From the NCBI RefSeq assembly GCF_000069785.1, contig NC_010530.1, positions 614,001 through 678,000 on the forward strand: a stretch of DNA of 64,000 nt, in the 5' to 3' direction. This stretch comes from Cupriavidus taiwanensis LMG 19424 (lineage in GTDB: Bacteria; Pseudomonadota; Gammaproteobacteria; Burkholderiales; Burkholderiaceae). The translations under genes and the position numbers were made by a program. Under the pieces are notes generated by a model, which saw only the letters and a program-made list of their open reading frames with translations, ran no database searches and was not told the DNA's origin. Of the stretch, positions 33,522-42,536 are shown in pieces. Position 1 is the stretch's first letter, and the number at the start of each line of letters is the position of its first letter.

Positions 33522-34397
33522 TCAGGCGAAGGGCGGCTCGCTGGTCCAGTCGAAGAAGTCCGGCATGTCGTGCGACACGGTCTCCGGGAACGCGGCGGGG
33601 CGCTTTTCCAGGAACGCGCTGACGCCTTCCTTTACGTCGGCGGAGCGTCCGCGCGACTGGATCGCGCGGCTGTCCAGCTTGTGCGCTTCCATCGGGTGGC
33701 TGGCGCCGGCCATGCGCCAGATCAGCTGGCGCGAGATCGCCACCGAGACCGGCGCGGCATTGGCGGCGATCTCGCGCGCAATCGCCTGCGCCGCCGGCAA
33801 CAGGTCGTCGGGGGCGTGCAGCGAGCGCACCAGGCCGCGTTCGTGCGCTTCCTGCGCCGTGAACACGCGGCCGGTATAGCACCATTCCAGCGCGGTCGAG
33901 ATCCCGACCACGCGCGACAGGAACCACGACGACGCCGCTTCCGGCGTGATGCCACGGCGTGCAAAGACAAAGCCGAATTTGGCGTCGGTGGAGGCCAGGC
34001 GGATGTCCATCGGCAACTGCATGGTCACGCCCACGCCGACCGCGGGGCCGTTGACCGCCGCAATCACCGGCTTGAGGCTGCGAAAGATGCGCAGCGACAC
34101 GCGCCCGCCGCCGTCGCGATGCGCGGTATCCGGGCTGGCGCCATAGCGCTTTTCGAAATCGAAGGTGGAGCTGCCGCCGGACAGGTCGGCGCCGGCGCAG
34201 AACGCACGGCCGGAGCCGGTGACGATCACCGCGCGCACGTTGTCGTCGGCATCGGTGGCGTCGAACGCGGCGATCAGCTCGTGCATCATCTGCGCGGTGA
34301 AGGCATTGAGCTGGTCCGGGCGGTGCAGGGTGATGGTGGCAACGCCGTCTTCAACGGCATAGCGCAGGGTTTCGAACGAAGGCGTGGCGGGCGTCAT
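33522..34397 (-). CDS. Enoyl-CoA hydratase/isomerase (crotonase family)
   Basis: Crotonase-fold enzyme of 291 residues. The oxyanion-hole segments AFCAGADLSGG and NGPAVGVGVTM are intact. RRGITPEAASSWFLSRVVG carries the acidic residue typical of this subgroup. It hydrates or isomerises enoyl-CoA esters in beta-oxidation. GGAG precedes ATG 34397 at normal spacing. It is divergent from the nitronate-monooxygenase-family gene, and one regulon palindrome (34505-34520) lies between them, nearly equidistant from both starts. Confidence 0.92.
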   Translation of the reverse strand: MTPATPSFETLRYAVEDGVATITLHRPDQLNAFTAQMMHELIAAFDATDADDNVRAVIVTGSGRAFCAGADLSGGSSTFDFEKRYGASPDTAHRDGGGRVSLRIFRSLKPVIAAVNGPAVGVGVTMQLPMDIRLASTDAKFGFVFARRGITPEAASSWFLSRVVGISTALEWCYTGRVFTAQEAHERGLVRSLHAPDDLLPAAQAIAREIAANAAPVSVAISRQLIWRMAGASHPMEAHKLDSRAIQSRGRSADVKEGVSAFLEKRPAAFPETVSHDMPDFFDWTSEPPFA

Positions 34398-34504
34398 GCG
34401 GGCTCCTGCTGGGAGGTAGGAAGGAATGCCGGAGGTGCCGGAACAAGCGCCGGCAGCGGGGGCGGGGGCTCGCCCAACACTAGTGCAGATTGCGCCGCCC
34501 GCAA

Positions 34505-34520
34505 TCGTCGCTTCCGACGA
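34505..34520. promoter_or_regulatory. Regulon inverted repeat, site B
   Basis: TCGTCGCTTCCGACGA, identical to A2 and C. It lies 107 bases from the hydratase start and 109 bases from the nitronate-monooxygenase start, so it could serve both divergent promoters. A TAGACT -10-like hexamer follows about 24 bases downstream on the + strand. Confidence 0.7.
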
Positions 34521-34551
34521 GGCTGGGACCGCGCGCGGCGCCGTAGACTGA

Positions 34552-35601
<1,050 letters not shown>

Positions 35602-35605
35602 CGCC

Positions 35606-36073
35606 ATGGCCGAGGCGGAAATCGAGGCGGCGCTGACCCGCGCCATCGCCGCGCCGGCCGAAGCCGGCACCGACGTGCCGGAGGGCTTTATCCCGCTGCG
35701 CCGGATGAGCGGCTACATGGCCGGCTTCGGCCAGCTCTATCTGCACGCGGCCCGCCGCACGCTGGCGGTGCGCATCGACGAGAGCCACCTGAACAACCTG
35801 GGCATTCCACACGGCGGCATGCTGGCGACGCTGGCCGATACCGCCATCGGCATGATGATGTCGCTGGAAACCGGCCGCGCCAAAAGCGCGGTGACCGTCA
35901 ACCTGAGCCTCGACTATCTCGATTCGGCGCGCCTGGGAGACTGGGTCGAAGCCCGCGTGGAGTTCGACAAGCTCGGCTCGCGGCTGCGCTACGGCACCTG
36001 CCGGCTGTTCAGCGGCGAGCGCTGCCTGCTGCGTGCCACGGCGATCTTCGCGGTGCTGGCGCCGCGCGCCTGA
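35606..36073 (+). CDS. PaaI-family hotdog thioesterase
   Basis: Hotdog-fold thioesterase of 155 residues from ATG 35606. The signature N63-N-x-G-x2-H69-G-G with Asp78 downstream fits the PaaI subgroup, which hydrolyses acyl-CoA esters and can rescue CoA from dead-end intermediates. The gene begins 4 bases after the preceding stop without its own ribosome site, which indicates coupled translation. A TTG at 35594 is an alternative but overlaps the previous gene. Confidence 0.9.
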   Translation: MAEAEIEAALTRAIAAPAEAGTDVPEGFIPLRRMSGYMAGFGQLYLHAARRTLAVRIDESHLNNLGIPHGGMLATLADTAIGMMMSLETGRAKSAVTVNLSLDYLDSARLGDWVEARVEFDKLGSRLRYGTCRLFSGERCLLRATAIFAVLAPRA

Positions 36074-36087
36074 GCGGTGCGGCAACT

Positions 36088-36103
36088 TCGTCGCTTCCGA
36101 CGA
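36088..36103 (+). promoter_or_regulatory. Regulon inverted repeat, site C
   Basis: TCGTCGCTTCCGACGA, identical to A2 and B, 114 bases upstream of the thiolase start and 14 bases after the thioesterase stop. A CAATAG -10-like hexamer lies some 25 bases downstream. The site implies that the thiolase has its own promoter. Confidence 0.7.
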
Positions 36104-36217
36104 CGCTGGCCGTGCCCCGCGGCGCAACAATAGCCATCGACGCTGCCGGCACCCGCGCCGGCATGCCGCACAACACAAGGGCTGCCCCGGCGGCCTGCAC
36201 CGAACCAAGGAGATCAC

Positions 36218-37393
36218 ATGGCTGAGGCATATATCGTCGCGGCGGTCCGTACCGCCGGCGGCCGCAAGGGCGGCAAGCTGTCCGGATGGCATCCGGCCGA
36301 CCTGGCCGCGCAGGTGCTCGACGCGCTGGTGGAGCGCACCGGCGCCGACCCGGCGCTGGTCGAAGACGTCATCATGGGCTGCGTGAGCCAGGTCGGCGAG
36401 CAGGCTGGCAACGTCGCGCGCAATGCCATCCTGGCCTCGCGCCTGCCGGAAAGCGTGCCAGGCACCTCGGTCGACCGCCAGTGCGGTTCGTCGCAGCAGG
36501 CCCTGCACTTTGCCGCACAGGCGGTGATGTCGGGCGCGATGGACGTCGTCATCGCCGCCGGCGTGGAAAGCATGACGCGCGTGCCGATGGGCCTGTCTTC
36601 GCAACTGCCGGCCAAGAACGGCTTCGGCGTGCCCAAGAGCCCGGGCGTCGAGGCGCGCTACCCCGGCGTGCAGTTCAGCCAGTTCACCGGCGCCGAGATG
36701 ATCGCGCGCAAGTACGAGCTGTCGCGCGAACAGCTCGACGCCTACGCGCTGCAAAGCCACCAGCGCGCCATCGCTGCCACCAGGGCCGGCCGCTTCAGCG
36801 CCGAGATCCTGCCGGTGGAAGTGCGCACCGCCGACGGCGCCAATGGCGAGATGCACACCACCGACGAAGGCATCCGCTACGACGCCACGCTGGAAAGCAT
36901 CGGCAGCGTCAAGCTGATCGCGGAAGGCGGCCGTGTCACCGCCGCCAGCGCCAGCCAGATCTGCGATGGCGCCGCGGGGCTGATGGTGGTCAACGAGGCC
37001 GGCCTGAAGAAGCTGGGCGTGAAGCCGCTGGCGCGCGTGCACAGCATGACCGTGATCGGCCATGACCCGGTGGTGATGCTGGAAGCGCCGCTGCCGGCCA
37101 CCGAAGTGGCGCTCAAGCGCGCCGGCCTGCGCATCGGCGATATCGACCTGTTCGAAGTCAACGAAGCCTTCGCGCCGGTGCCGCTGGCCTGGCTCAAGGC
37201 CACCGGCGCCGATCCGGAACGCCTGAACGTGCATGGCGGCGCGATCGCGCTGGGCCACCCGCTCGGCGGCTCCGGCGCCAAGCTGATGACCACGCTGGTG
37301 CATGCCCTGCATACGCATGGCAAGCGCTACGGCCTGCAGACCATGTGCGAGGGCGGCGGGCTGGCCAACGTGACCATCGTCGAGCGCCTGTAA
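36218..37393 (+). CDS. Thiolase (acetyl-CoA acyltransferase), PimB/FadA-like
   Basis: Thiolase of 391 residues that cleaves a 3-oxoacyl-CoA to acetyl-CoA and a shortened acyl-CoA. The nucleophile is Cys89 (VDRQCGSSQQA). His347 (GHPLGGSGAK) and Cys377 (MCEGGG) complete the active site. Length and VDRQCGSSQQA are as in degradative thiolases. AAGGAG precedes ATG 36218. It is the last step of the beta-oxidation set and is followed by two hairpins. Confidence 0.95.
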   Translation: MAEAYIVAAVRTAGGRKGGKLSGWHPADLAAQVLDALVERTGADPALVEDVIMGCVSQVGEQAGNVARNAILASRLPESVPGTSVDRQCGSSQQALHFAAQAVMSGAMDVVIAAGVESMTRVPMGLSSQLPAKNGFGVPKSPGVEARYPGVQFSQFTGAEMIARKYELSREQLDAYALQSHQRAIAATRAGRFSAEILPVEVRTADGANGEMHTTDEGIRYDATLESIGSVKLIAEGGRVTAASASQICDGAAGLMVVNEAGLKKLGVKPLARVHSMTVIGHDPVVMLEAPLPATEVALKRAGLRIGDIDLFEVNEAFAPVPLAWLKATGADPERLNVHGGAIALGHPLGGSGAKLMTTLVHALHTHGKRYGLQTMCEGGGLANVTIVERL

Positions 37394-37441
37394 AACCGCG
37401 GCGCAGCGACGACAAAGAGCAGTAAAGGGAGAAGGACCGGC

Positions 37442-37469
37442 GGCGCGGGCATGTCAAAGTGCCCGCGCC
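37442..37469 (+). repeat. Perfect 10-bp stem hairpin after the thiolase gene
   Basis: GGCGCGGGCA and TGCCCGCGCC are exact inverted copies with an 8-base loop, 48 bases after the thiolase stop and upstream of the intrinsic terminator. It may protect the mRNA 3' end. Confidence 0.6.
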
Positions 37470-37491
37470 AGCAGCCGGAGAAAAGATAAGG

Positions 37492-37521
37492 AATGGCCGC
37501 GAAATCGCGGCCATTTTCATT
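37492..37521 (+). terminator. Rho-independent terminator
   Basis: The 10-bp stem AATGGCCGCG / CGCGGCCATT with an AAAT loop is followed by TTCATTT. It ends the thiolase transcript and lies before the convergent phosphatase-like gene. The A-rich left flank suggests possible action in both directions. Confidence 0.8.
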
Positions 37522-37554
37522 TGGTGGCGAAGAACGCCGAGCCGGAAACGCGCG

Positions 37555-38229
37555 TCAGGCGAAGGTCACGGCGCTGCGCCGGTCGGCACGCTCGAGGTGG
37601 GGCACGTTGTTGAAGCTCAGCAGCCGCTGCACGCCGCGGCCGACGATGATCTCGCAGAACGCGGTATTGCGGAACTGCAGGTTCATCTCGATCGCGGCCT
37701 GCGCCGGCGCGCCGAGCAGGTCGGCGGTGGCGCGGCCGATGGCGCCGCCCGAGCTGACCACCAGGATCGCATCCTCGCGCGTGGTGCCCTCGCTGGCCTG
37801 CGCCAGCGCGCCGGCAATGCGTGCGCCGAAGTCGGCCCAGCTCTCGGGCATGTCGGCCAGTCCGTCCTGGGTCCAGGCCGCATAGGCCGCGCGGAAAGTG
37901 CGCCAGTAATCGTTGTAGTCGGTGTTCTGGTGGGCGCGGTGGTCGGCGCCGCCGGTGTGGCAACGGTACAGCGCCTCGCCGTCGTATTCATTCAGGCCGG
38001 AATGAGAGATCACCGCGGCCTGCGGCTGCCCCATGCCGGCCAGGATCTCGGTGGCGGTATCCTGCTGGCGCACCAAAGTGCCGGCCACTACCCGGCTGAA
38101 GCTGACCCCGCGCTCGGCGAAATACTCGCCAAGCCAGCGCGCCTGCTGGCGGCCGGTGGCCGACAGGCAGTCGTAGTTGGCGGCGCCAAACGAGGCTTGT
38201 CCGTGACGGACGAGGAAAAGCGTAGCCAT
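37555..38229 (-). CDS. Histidine phosphatase-superfamily protein, second His lost
   Basis: A protein of 224 residues with the phosphoglycerate-mutase-like fold. The nucleophile motif is Arg8-His9-Gly10 (LVRHGQASFG), and Glu81 (LNEYDGEAL) fits the general acid position. The second active-site His, normally in VxHGG, is Ser160 (VVSSGGAIGR). Transfer chemistry may therefore be weakened or altered; I recall a subgroup with SSGG at this site. Start ATG 38229 fits the family N-terminus. It converges with the thiolase transcript and follows the TetR gene on the same strand, 147 bases away. Confidence 0.85.
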   Translation of the reverse strand: MATLFLVRHGQASFGAANYDCLSATGRQQARWLGEYFAERGVSFSRVVAGTLVRQQDTATEILAGMGQPQAAVISHSGLNEYDGEALYRCHTGGADHRAHQNTDYNDYWRTFRAAYAAWTQDGLADMPESWADFGARIAGALAQASEGTTREDAILVVSSGGAIGRATADLLGAPAQAAIEMNLQFRNTAFCEIIVGRGVQRLLSFNNVPHLERADRRSAVTFA

Positions 38230-38376
38230 GAGGGTCCCGATAAGCAATGAGGCGGATAGGGCTGCCTCGGCGCGGGGCCGGGCGTGGGCACATTCTAGGG
38301 AGCGCCGGCGCCGCCGCCAAGCAAGCGCCGCGCAAATTCATAGCAGCCATGGCCCGGCTGCATTATCCGGACAGGC

Positions 38377-39063
38377 TCAGGCCGTCTTGGTCGGCCGGAC
38401 GTCGAGATAGCCCGCCATCAGGCGGCTCAGCTCGGTGATCAGCCGCTCATCGTCAAGATGCAGCGGGCCGGAATCGTTGAGCACGGCATTGACCAGCACG
38501 CTGAAGACGGCCTGCATGGCAAAACGCACGCGCAGTTCGGCCGTGTCGGCGGGCAGAGGCAGGCGGGGCACCAGCAACTGCACCATGCGCTCGACGATCG
38601 CTTCGCCGTTCTGGCGGTGGGGCAGCCATTCCTCCGGACGCGTCGAGGCATGGCGCAGCGATGCGCGCATCACGCCGCGGTTGGCCAGCGTACCCAGCAC
38701 CATGAACCTGGCGGTCTTGTCCAGCAGCACCGGCGTGGCGACATCTTCCCAGCGTTCCTGTGCCAGGTAGCGGTCGATCGATGCCGAGGTCTCTTCCATC
38801 ACCATCGCACGCAGGGCCTCGAAATAGGCCATCTTGTCGCGGAAGCGCCCGTAGAAGGCGCCCACCGAGACCTGGCACGCCGCGGCGATCTGCGCGACCG
38901 ACACCGCGGCAAAGTCGCGCGTCGCAAGCAACTCGCGGCCGGCGCCCAGCAAGGCCTGTTCGGTCTCGCGGGCACGGCGCTGGCGCGGGGGCTGCAGGAT
39001 CGAGGGGGTGTCGATACGGGGGAAGGAAGCATTGGCGGGGAAGCTGGAAGGCGTCGCTGACAT
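38377..39063 (-). CDS. TetR-family transcriptional regulator
   Basis: A 228-residue TetR regulator. A Pro-rich N-terminal 30 residues precede the HTH (SVAQIAAACQVSVGAFYGRF, near residues 56-75). The C-terminal ligand domain is not informative. Start 39063 or 39069 (two residues longer) cannot be separated. A 20-bp palindrome sits at 39077-39096, directly against the start codon, which implies autorepression. The histidine-phosphatase-like gene downstream may be a second target. Confidence 0.92.
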   Translation of the reverse strand: MSATPSSFPANASFPRIDTPSILQPPRQRRARETEQALLGAGRELLATRDFAAVSVAQIAAACQVSVGAFYGRFRDKMAYFEALRAMVMEETSASIDRYLAQERWEDVATPVLLDKTARFMVLGTLANRGVMRASLRHASTRPEEWLPHRQNGEAIVERMVQLLVPRLPLPADTAELRVRFAMQAVFSVLVNAVLNDSGPLHLDDERLITELSRLMAGYLDVRPTKTA

Positions 39064-39076
39064 GGGCATATTCCGT

Positions 39077-39096
39077 ATTCGAATTCGGATTCGAAT
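39077..39096 (-). promoter_or_regulatory. TetR operator candidate
   Basis: ATTCGAAT-TCGG-ATTCGAAT: each arm is itself a palindrome, so the site is both an inverted and a direct repeat. It begins 8-14 bases upstream of the TetR start codon and would overlap the promoter or the ribosome-binding region. Confidence 0.65.
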
Positions 39097-39269
39097 TTGA
39101 AAATACCGGTGCCCACCGCAACGCGTCAAGGGGTTTGTCGGTTGGAGCGGCAAATGTCACGGCAGATGCCGTGTGGCGCACGGCGATGCCAGTCCGGTCC
39201 GATGCGATTTCCCAGGCACGTCAATCAGAACAATCCGAATATCAGAACGTTGCGTTGCCGCGCGACGCC

Positions 39270-40160
39270 TTAGCGGAATCGCGGACTCAGTTCATCCCGC
39301 ATCCACTCGATGAAGGCGCGCGTGCGCGCCGGCAGCAGCCGCGCATGGGGATAGATCAGCGACAACGGCCACGCCGGCAGCTCGAAGTCCTCCAGCACGA
39401 TGCGCAACTTGCGCGCTTCGACCAGTTGCGCGACCTGGTACGACAGAAAGTGGCCGAAGCCGGCGTCGGCGGCACAGGCGGCCACCGCTGGCGCGGTCTG
39501 GTTGAATTCCAGGTTGCCCGACACCGGCACATGGAATTCGCGCTCGCCGTCGCGGAATGACCACCAGTGCGCATGGTTGCCGGTGAAGCGCAAGCAGTTG
39601 GCGCCGGCCAGCTCGTCCGGGTGGCGCGGCACGCCGTGCTTGCGCAGGTAGGCGGGCGTGGCCACCACCACGCGGCGAATGCGGCCGACGGATTGCGCCA
39701 CCAGCGTGGAATCGGCCAGCGGGCCGATGCGCACGCCCACGTCCAGGTCTTCCTCGAGCAGGTTCACCACGCGGTCGGTGAACTCCATGCGGCAGCGCAC
39801 GCGCGGATAGCGCTGCACAAAACGCGTCACCGCCGGGGCCACGTACATCTGGCCGAACAGCACCGAGGCGGTCAGCGTGAGCTGGCCGCTGGGCTCGACA
39901 TGGCTCTCGGTCAGGCCGGCTTCGACTTCGTCGATATTAGCCAGGATGCGCCGGCAGCCGTCCAGGTAGCTGCGCCCCTCGGCGGTCAGCGACAGCCGCC
40001 GCGTGGTGCGGTTGAGCAGCCGCACCTGCAGTTCGGCTTCGAGCGCCGCCAGCGTGCGCACCACCGCTGGCAACGAGGTGCGCAGCGACGCCGCGGCCGC
40101 CGTCAGGCTGCCCTCGTCGACGATCCGCACAAAGGTCTGCATCGCACGTAGCTTGTCCAT
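39270..40160 (-). CDS. LysR-family transcriptional regulator
   Basis: A 296-residue LysR regulator of the CrgA/DsdC-like group. The HTH covers residues 1-60 (MDKLRAMQTFVRIVDEGSLTAAA, then RTLAALEAELQVRLLNRTTRRLSLT) and a periplasmic-binding-like effector domain begins near residue 90. ATG 40160 gives the standard family start; ATG 40172 adds four residues but has a ribosome site only 2 bases away. It is divergent from a GST gene, with a palindrome between them. Confidence 0.92.
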   Translation of the reverse strand: MDKLRAMQTFVRIVDEGSLTAAAASLRTSLPAVVRTLAALEAELQVRLLNRTTRRLSLTAEGRSYLDGCRRILANIDEVEAGLTESHVEPSGQLTLTASVLFGQMYVAPAVTRFVQRYPRVRCRMEFTDRVVNLLEEDLDVGVRIGPLADSTLVAQSVGRIRRVVVATPAYLRKHGVPRHPDELAGANCLRFTGNHAHWWSFRDGEREFHVPVSGNLEFNQTAPAVAACAADAGFGHFLSYQVAQLVEARKLRIVLEDFELPAWPLSLIYPHARLLPARTRAFIEWMRDELSPRFR

Positions 40161-40172
40161 GGCGCCAGACAT

Positions 40173-40191
40173 TACTCCATTTTCCGGAGTA
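40173..40191. promoter_or_regulatory. LysR operator candidate
   Basis: TACTCC-N7-GGAGTA lies between the divergent LysR and GST genes, immediately before the LysR start. Dyads of this size at the divergent promoter are the usual recognition-binding sites of LysR proteins. Confidence 0.55.
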
Positions 40192-40270
40192 GTCAAATAC
40201 CAATGGCCCCATTTATTCCAGCCTCGCCGGCACCGAGAATCCGTCCATACCAACCGCTCAGGAGAGTGCC

Positions 40271-40921
40271 ATGCAACAGACGAATCCTCCCGCAGTGCCT
40301 GCCAGGCCGCTGGTACTGTACCGTTCCCCGCTGTCCGGCCACGCGCATCGCGCCGAACTGATGCTGGGGCTGCTGGGCCTGCCCTACCGGCTGGTGGACG
40401 TCGACCTGCGCGGCGGCGAGCAGCGCAGCGAGGCTTTCCTGCGCCTGAACCCGTTCGGCCAGGTGCCGGTGCTGGACGACGACGGCGTGGTGCTGGCCGA
40501 TTCCAACGCGATCCTGGTCTACCTGGCCACGCGCTATGACGATGGCCGCTGGCTGCCGCGGGATCCGGTCGGTGCGGCCGGCGTCCAGCGCTGGCTGTCG
40601 GTAGCTGCCGGCGAGATTGCGTTCGGCCCGGCCGCGGCGCGCCTGGGGGTGTTGTTCGGCCGGCCGGTGCCGATGGAGGATGCCGTGGCGCGCGCACAGC
40701 GGCTGTTCACGCTGATGGAGTCGGTGCTGGCAGCGGGCGCGTTCCTCGCCGCCGATCACGCCACCATTGCCGACGTGGCCGCCTACAGCTATATCGCCCG
40801 CGCCGAGGAAGGCAACGTGCCGCTGGCGCCGTACCCGGCGCTCAATGCCTGGCTGCGCCGCGTCGAGGCATTGCCTGGCTTCGTGCCGATGCTGGTATCG
40901 AAGCCCAGCCTGGCCGCCTAG
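40271..40921 (+). CDS. Glutathione S-transferase
   Basis: GST of 216 residues. The N-terminal thioredoxin-like domain contains YRSPLSGHAHRAEL (candidate catalytic Ser), NPFGQVPVLDDDG (cis-Pro before Val) and ADSNAILVYLA (glutathione carboxylate contact). The helical C-terminal domain includes ADHATIADVAAYSYIA (N-capping box). AGGAGAG precedes ATG 40271. It is probably controlled by the divergent LysR and co-transcribed with the flavoprotein gene 47 bases downstream; a detoxification role is inferred. Confidence 0.93.
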   Translation: MQQTNPPAVPARPLVLYRSPLSGHAHRAELMLGLLGLPYRLVDVDLRGGEQRSEAFLRLNPFGQVPVLDDDGVVLADSNAILVYLATRYDDGRWLPRDPVGAAGVQRWLSVAAGEIAFGPAAARLGVLFGRPVPMEDAVARAQRLFTLMESVLAAGAFLAADHATIADVAAYSYIARAEEGNVPLAPYPALNAWLRRVEALPGFVPMLVSKPSLAA

Positions 40922-40968
40922 CCATTGCGTCCGGCGCATCAAGCCATTCACCTGCCAAGGAGCCGATC

Positions 40969-41943
40969 ATGGACCTGCCCACCTGGCCGCATGCCGGCCT
41001 GCCATTCCACGCCGGCGAACTCGCCGCGCAGCAGCGCGCCGGCAAGCGCGAGCGCATGGCCGCGGCGGGTCCGCGCGTGATCCGCGGCGAGATGCCGGAA
41101 CAGCACCGCACGTTCTTCGCGCAACTGCCGTTCCTGCTGGCCGGCGCGGTTGACGGCGGCGGCATGCCCTGGGCCACGCTACTGGTCGGGCCGCCGGGAT
41201 TTGCGCACACGCCGGACGCCACGCACCTGCGCATCGACGCGGTGCCCTTGCCCGGCGATCCGCTGTCTGCGGCGCTGGAACAGGGCGCGCGCATCGGGCT
41301 GCTTGGCATCGAGCTGCCTACGCGCCGGCGCAACCGCATGAACGGGATCATCGTGGCGCGGGATGCGGCAGGGCTGACGGTCGAGGTCGAGCAAAGCTTC
41401 GGCAATTGTCCGCGCTATATCCAGCTGCGCGATGTCGCCGCGGCGGAGCCTGCCGCCGCCCCCGCGACATGGCACGGCGACGCGCTCGACGCGCATGCCA
41501 GTGCCTGGCTGCGCGGCGCGGATACGCTGTTCATCGCGTCCAGCCATAGCGTGTCGCCGCAAGACGAGGGCGAGCACACCGGCGGTGTCGACGTCTCGCA
41601 CCGCGGCGGCAAGCCCGGCTTTATTCGCGTGGACGACGCCCATACGCTGACGTTCCCCGATTTCAACGGCAACAACTTCTTCAACACCATCGGCAACCTG
41701 ATGGCCGAGCCGCGTGCCGGGATCGTCGTGCCGGATTTTGCCGACGGCTCGCTGCTGCATGTGAATGGGCGCGCCGAAGTGATCTGGGAGGGCGAGGAAC
41801 TGGCCGCCTACGCCGGCGCCGAGCGGCTGGTGCGGCTGCATGTGGAGCGCGTGGTGCGGCGCGAGCGCGTGTTGCCGCTGCGCTTCGCCTTTCGGGAGTT
41901 CTCGCCGGTGCTGGCCGATACCGGCGCGTGGCCGCAAGGCTGA
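40969..41943 (+). CDS. PNPOx-fold flavin-binding protein
   Basis: A 324-residue protein of the pyridoxamine-phosphate-oxidase-like family. The split-barrel signatures WATLLVGPPGF and GIVVPDFADGSLLHVNGRAEVIW, and FPDFNGNNFFNTIGNLM in the second half, are typical of long FMN-binding members found beside GST genes. No ferredoxin domain is fused. AAGGAG precedes ATG 40969. With the GST upstream it may form a stress or xenobiotic module; substrate unknown. Confidence 0.85.
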   Translation: MDLPTWPHAGLPFHAGELAAQQRAGKRERMAAAGPRVIRGEMPEQHRTFFAQLPFLLAGAVDGGGMPWATLLVGPPGFAHTPDATHLRIDAVPLPGDPLSAALEQGARIGLLGIELPTRRRNRMNGIIVARDAAGLTVEVEQSFGNCPRYIQLRDVAAAEPAAAPATWHGDALDAHASAWLRGADTLFIASSHSVSPQDEGEHTGGVDVSHRGGKPGFIRVDDAHTLTFPDFNGNNFFNTIGNLMAEPRAGIVVPDFADGSLLHVNGRAEVIWEGEELAAYAGAERLVRLHVERVVRRERVLPLRFAFREFSPVLADTGAWPQG

Positions 41944-41977
41944 GCGCGGTGGGGTAGGAGCCGGGCGACAGCCGCGT

Positions 41978-42418
41978 TCAGCCGCGCGCCCGATATTTCA
42001 GCGCGGCGCAGCGCCCTGCCAGCGCGGTGACGCAGCAGGCATCGCCGCGCCACTCGCCCCCGGTCACGATGCCCTGGGCGTCCGCCACCAGCTTGCGCTG
42101 GCACTGCCCCGGCACAGGGGTGCGCTCCATGCCGGCATCGCGCGGGCCGCTGCCCGGCGGTCGCGCGGCCGGAACGGAATCGGTCCAGACATAGGCGGTG
42201 CCGGCGGGCAGGGCCTGTACGGCCTGCGGCGGGCCCCACTGGCGTTTCGCCTCATCGACCGGAACGCTCTTCCAGGAGTCGATGATGTCCTGCATCGCGC
42301 CCGTCCCGATCCCTGCGCAGGCCGCCGCAAAAGCTGCTGCGCCCAGCACGGCGAGGCGCGCACGCCTGCGTGCCAGAGATTGGGTGGCATACGCAAGCTG
42401 GGCTGGATTGGCAGGCAT
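41978..42418 (-). CDS. Small lipoprotein-like hypothetical protein
   Basis: A 146-residue protein. The N-terminus has RRRAR followed by a hydrophobic stretch VLGAAAFAAACAG, which fits a lipoprotein signal with the lipid-accepting Cys in AAAC. The mature part contains MQDIIDSWKSVPVDEAKRQWG and ends with three Cys (DACCVTALAGRC). Similar short proteins with a W-x-G-x-P core are common in Cupriavidus, with no known function. It is convergent with the flavoprotein gene. Confidence 0.75.
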   Translation of the reverse strand: MPANPAQLAYATQSLARRRARLAVLGAAAFAAACAGIGTGAMQDIIDSWKSVPVDEAKRQWGPPQAVQALPAGTAYVWTDSVPAARPPGSGPRDAGMERTPVPGQCQRKLVADAQGIVTGGEWRGDACCVTALAGRCAALKYRARG

Positions 42419-42536
42419 GGCGTCTCCACATCGGCGCAGCCGGCGGCAAGGGCCGGTCTGTGGAGACTAGTAGAGCTTTCGCAGGGTTTGCAAGCACCTT
42501 GTAGGGGCTGGCGTACACATTGCCGAGCCCCGGCAG

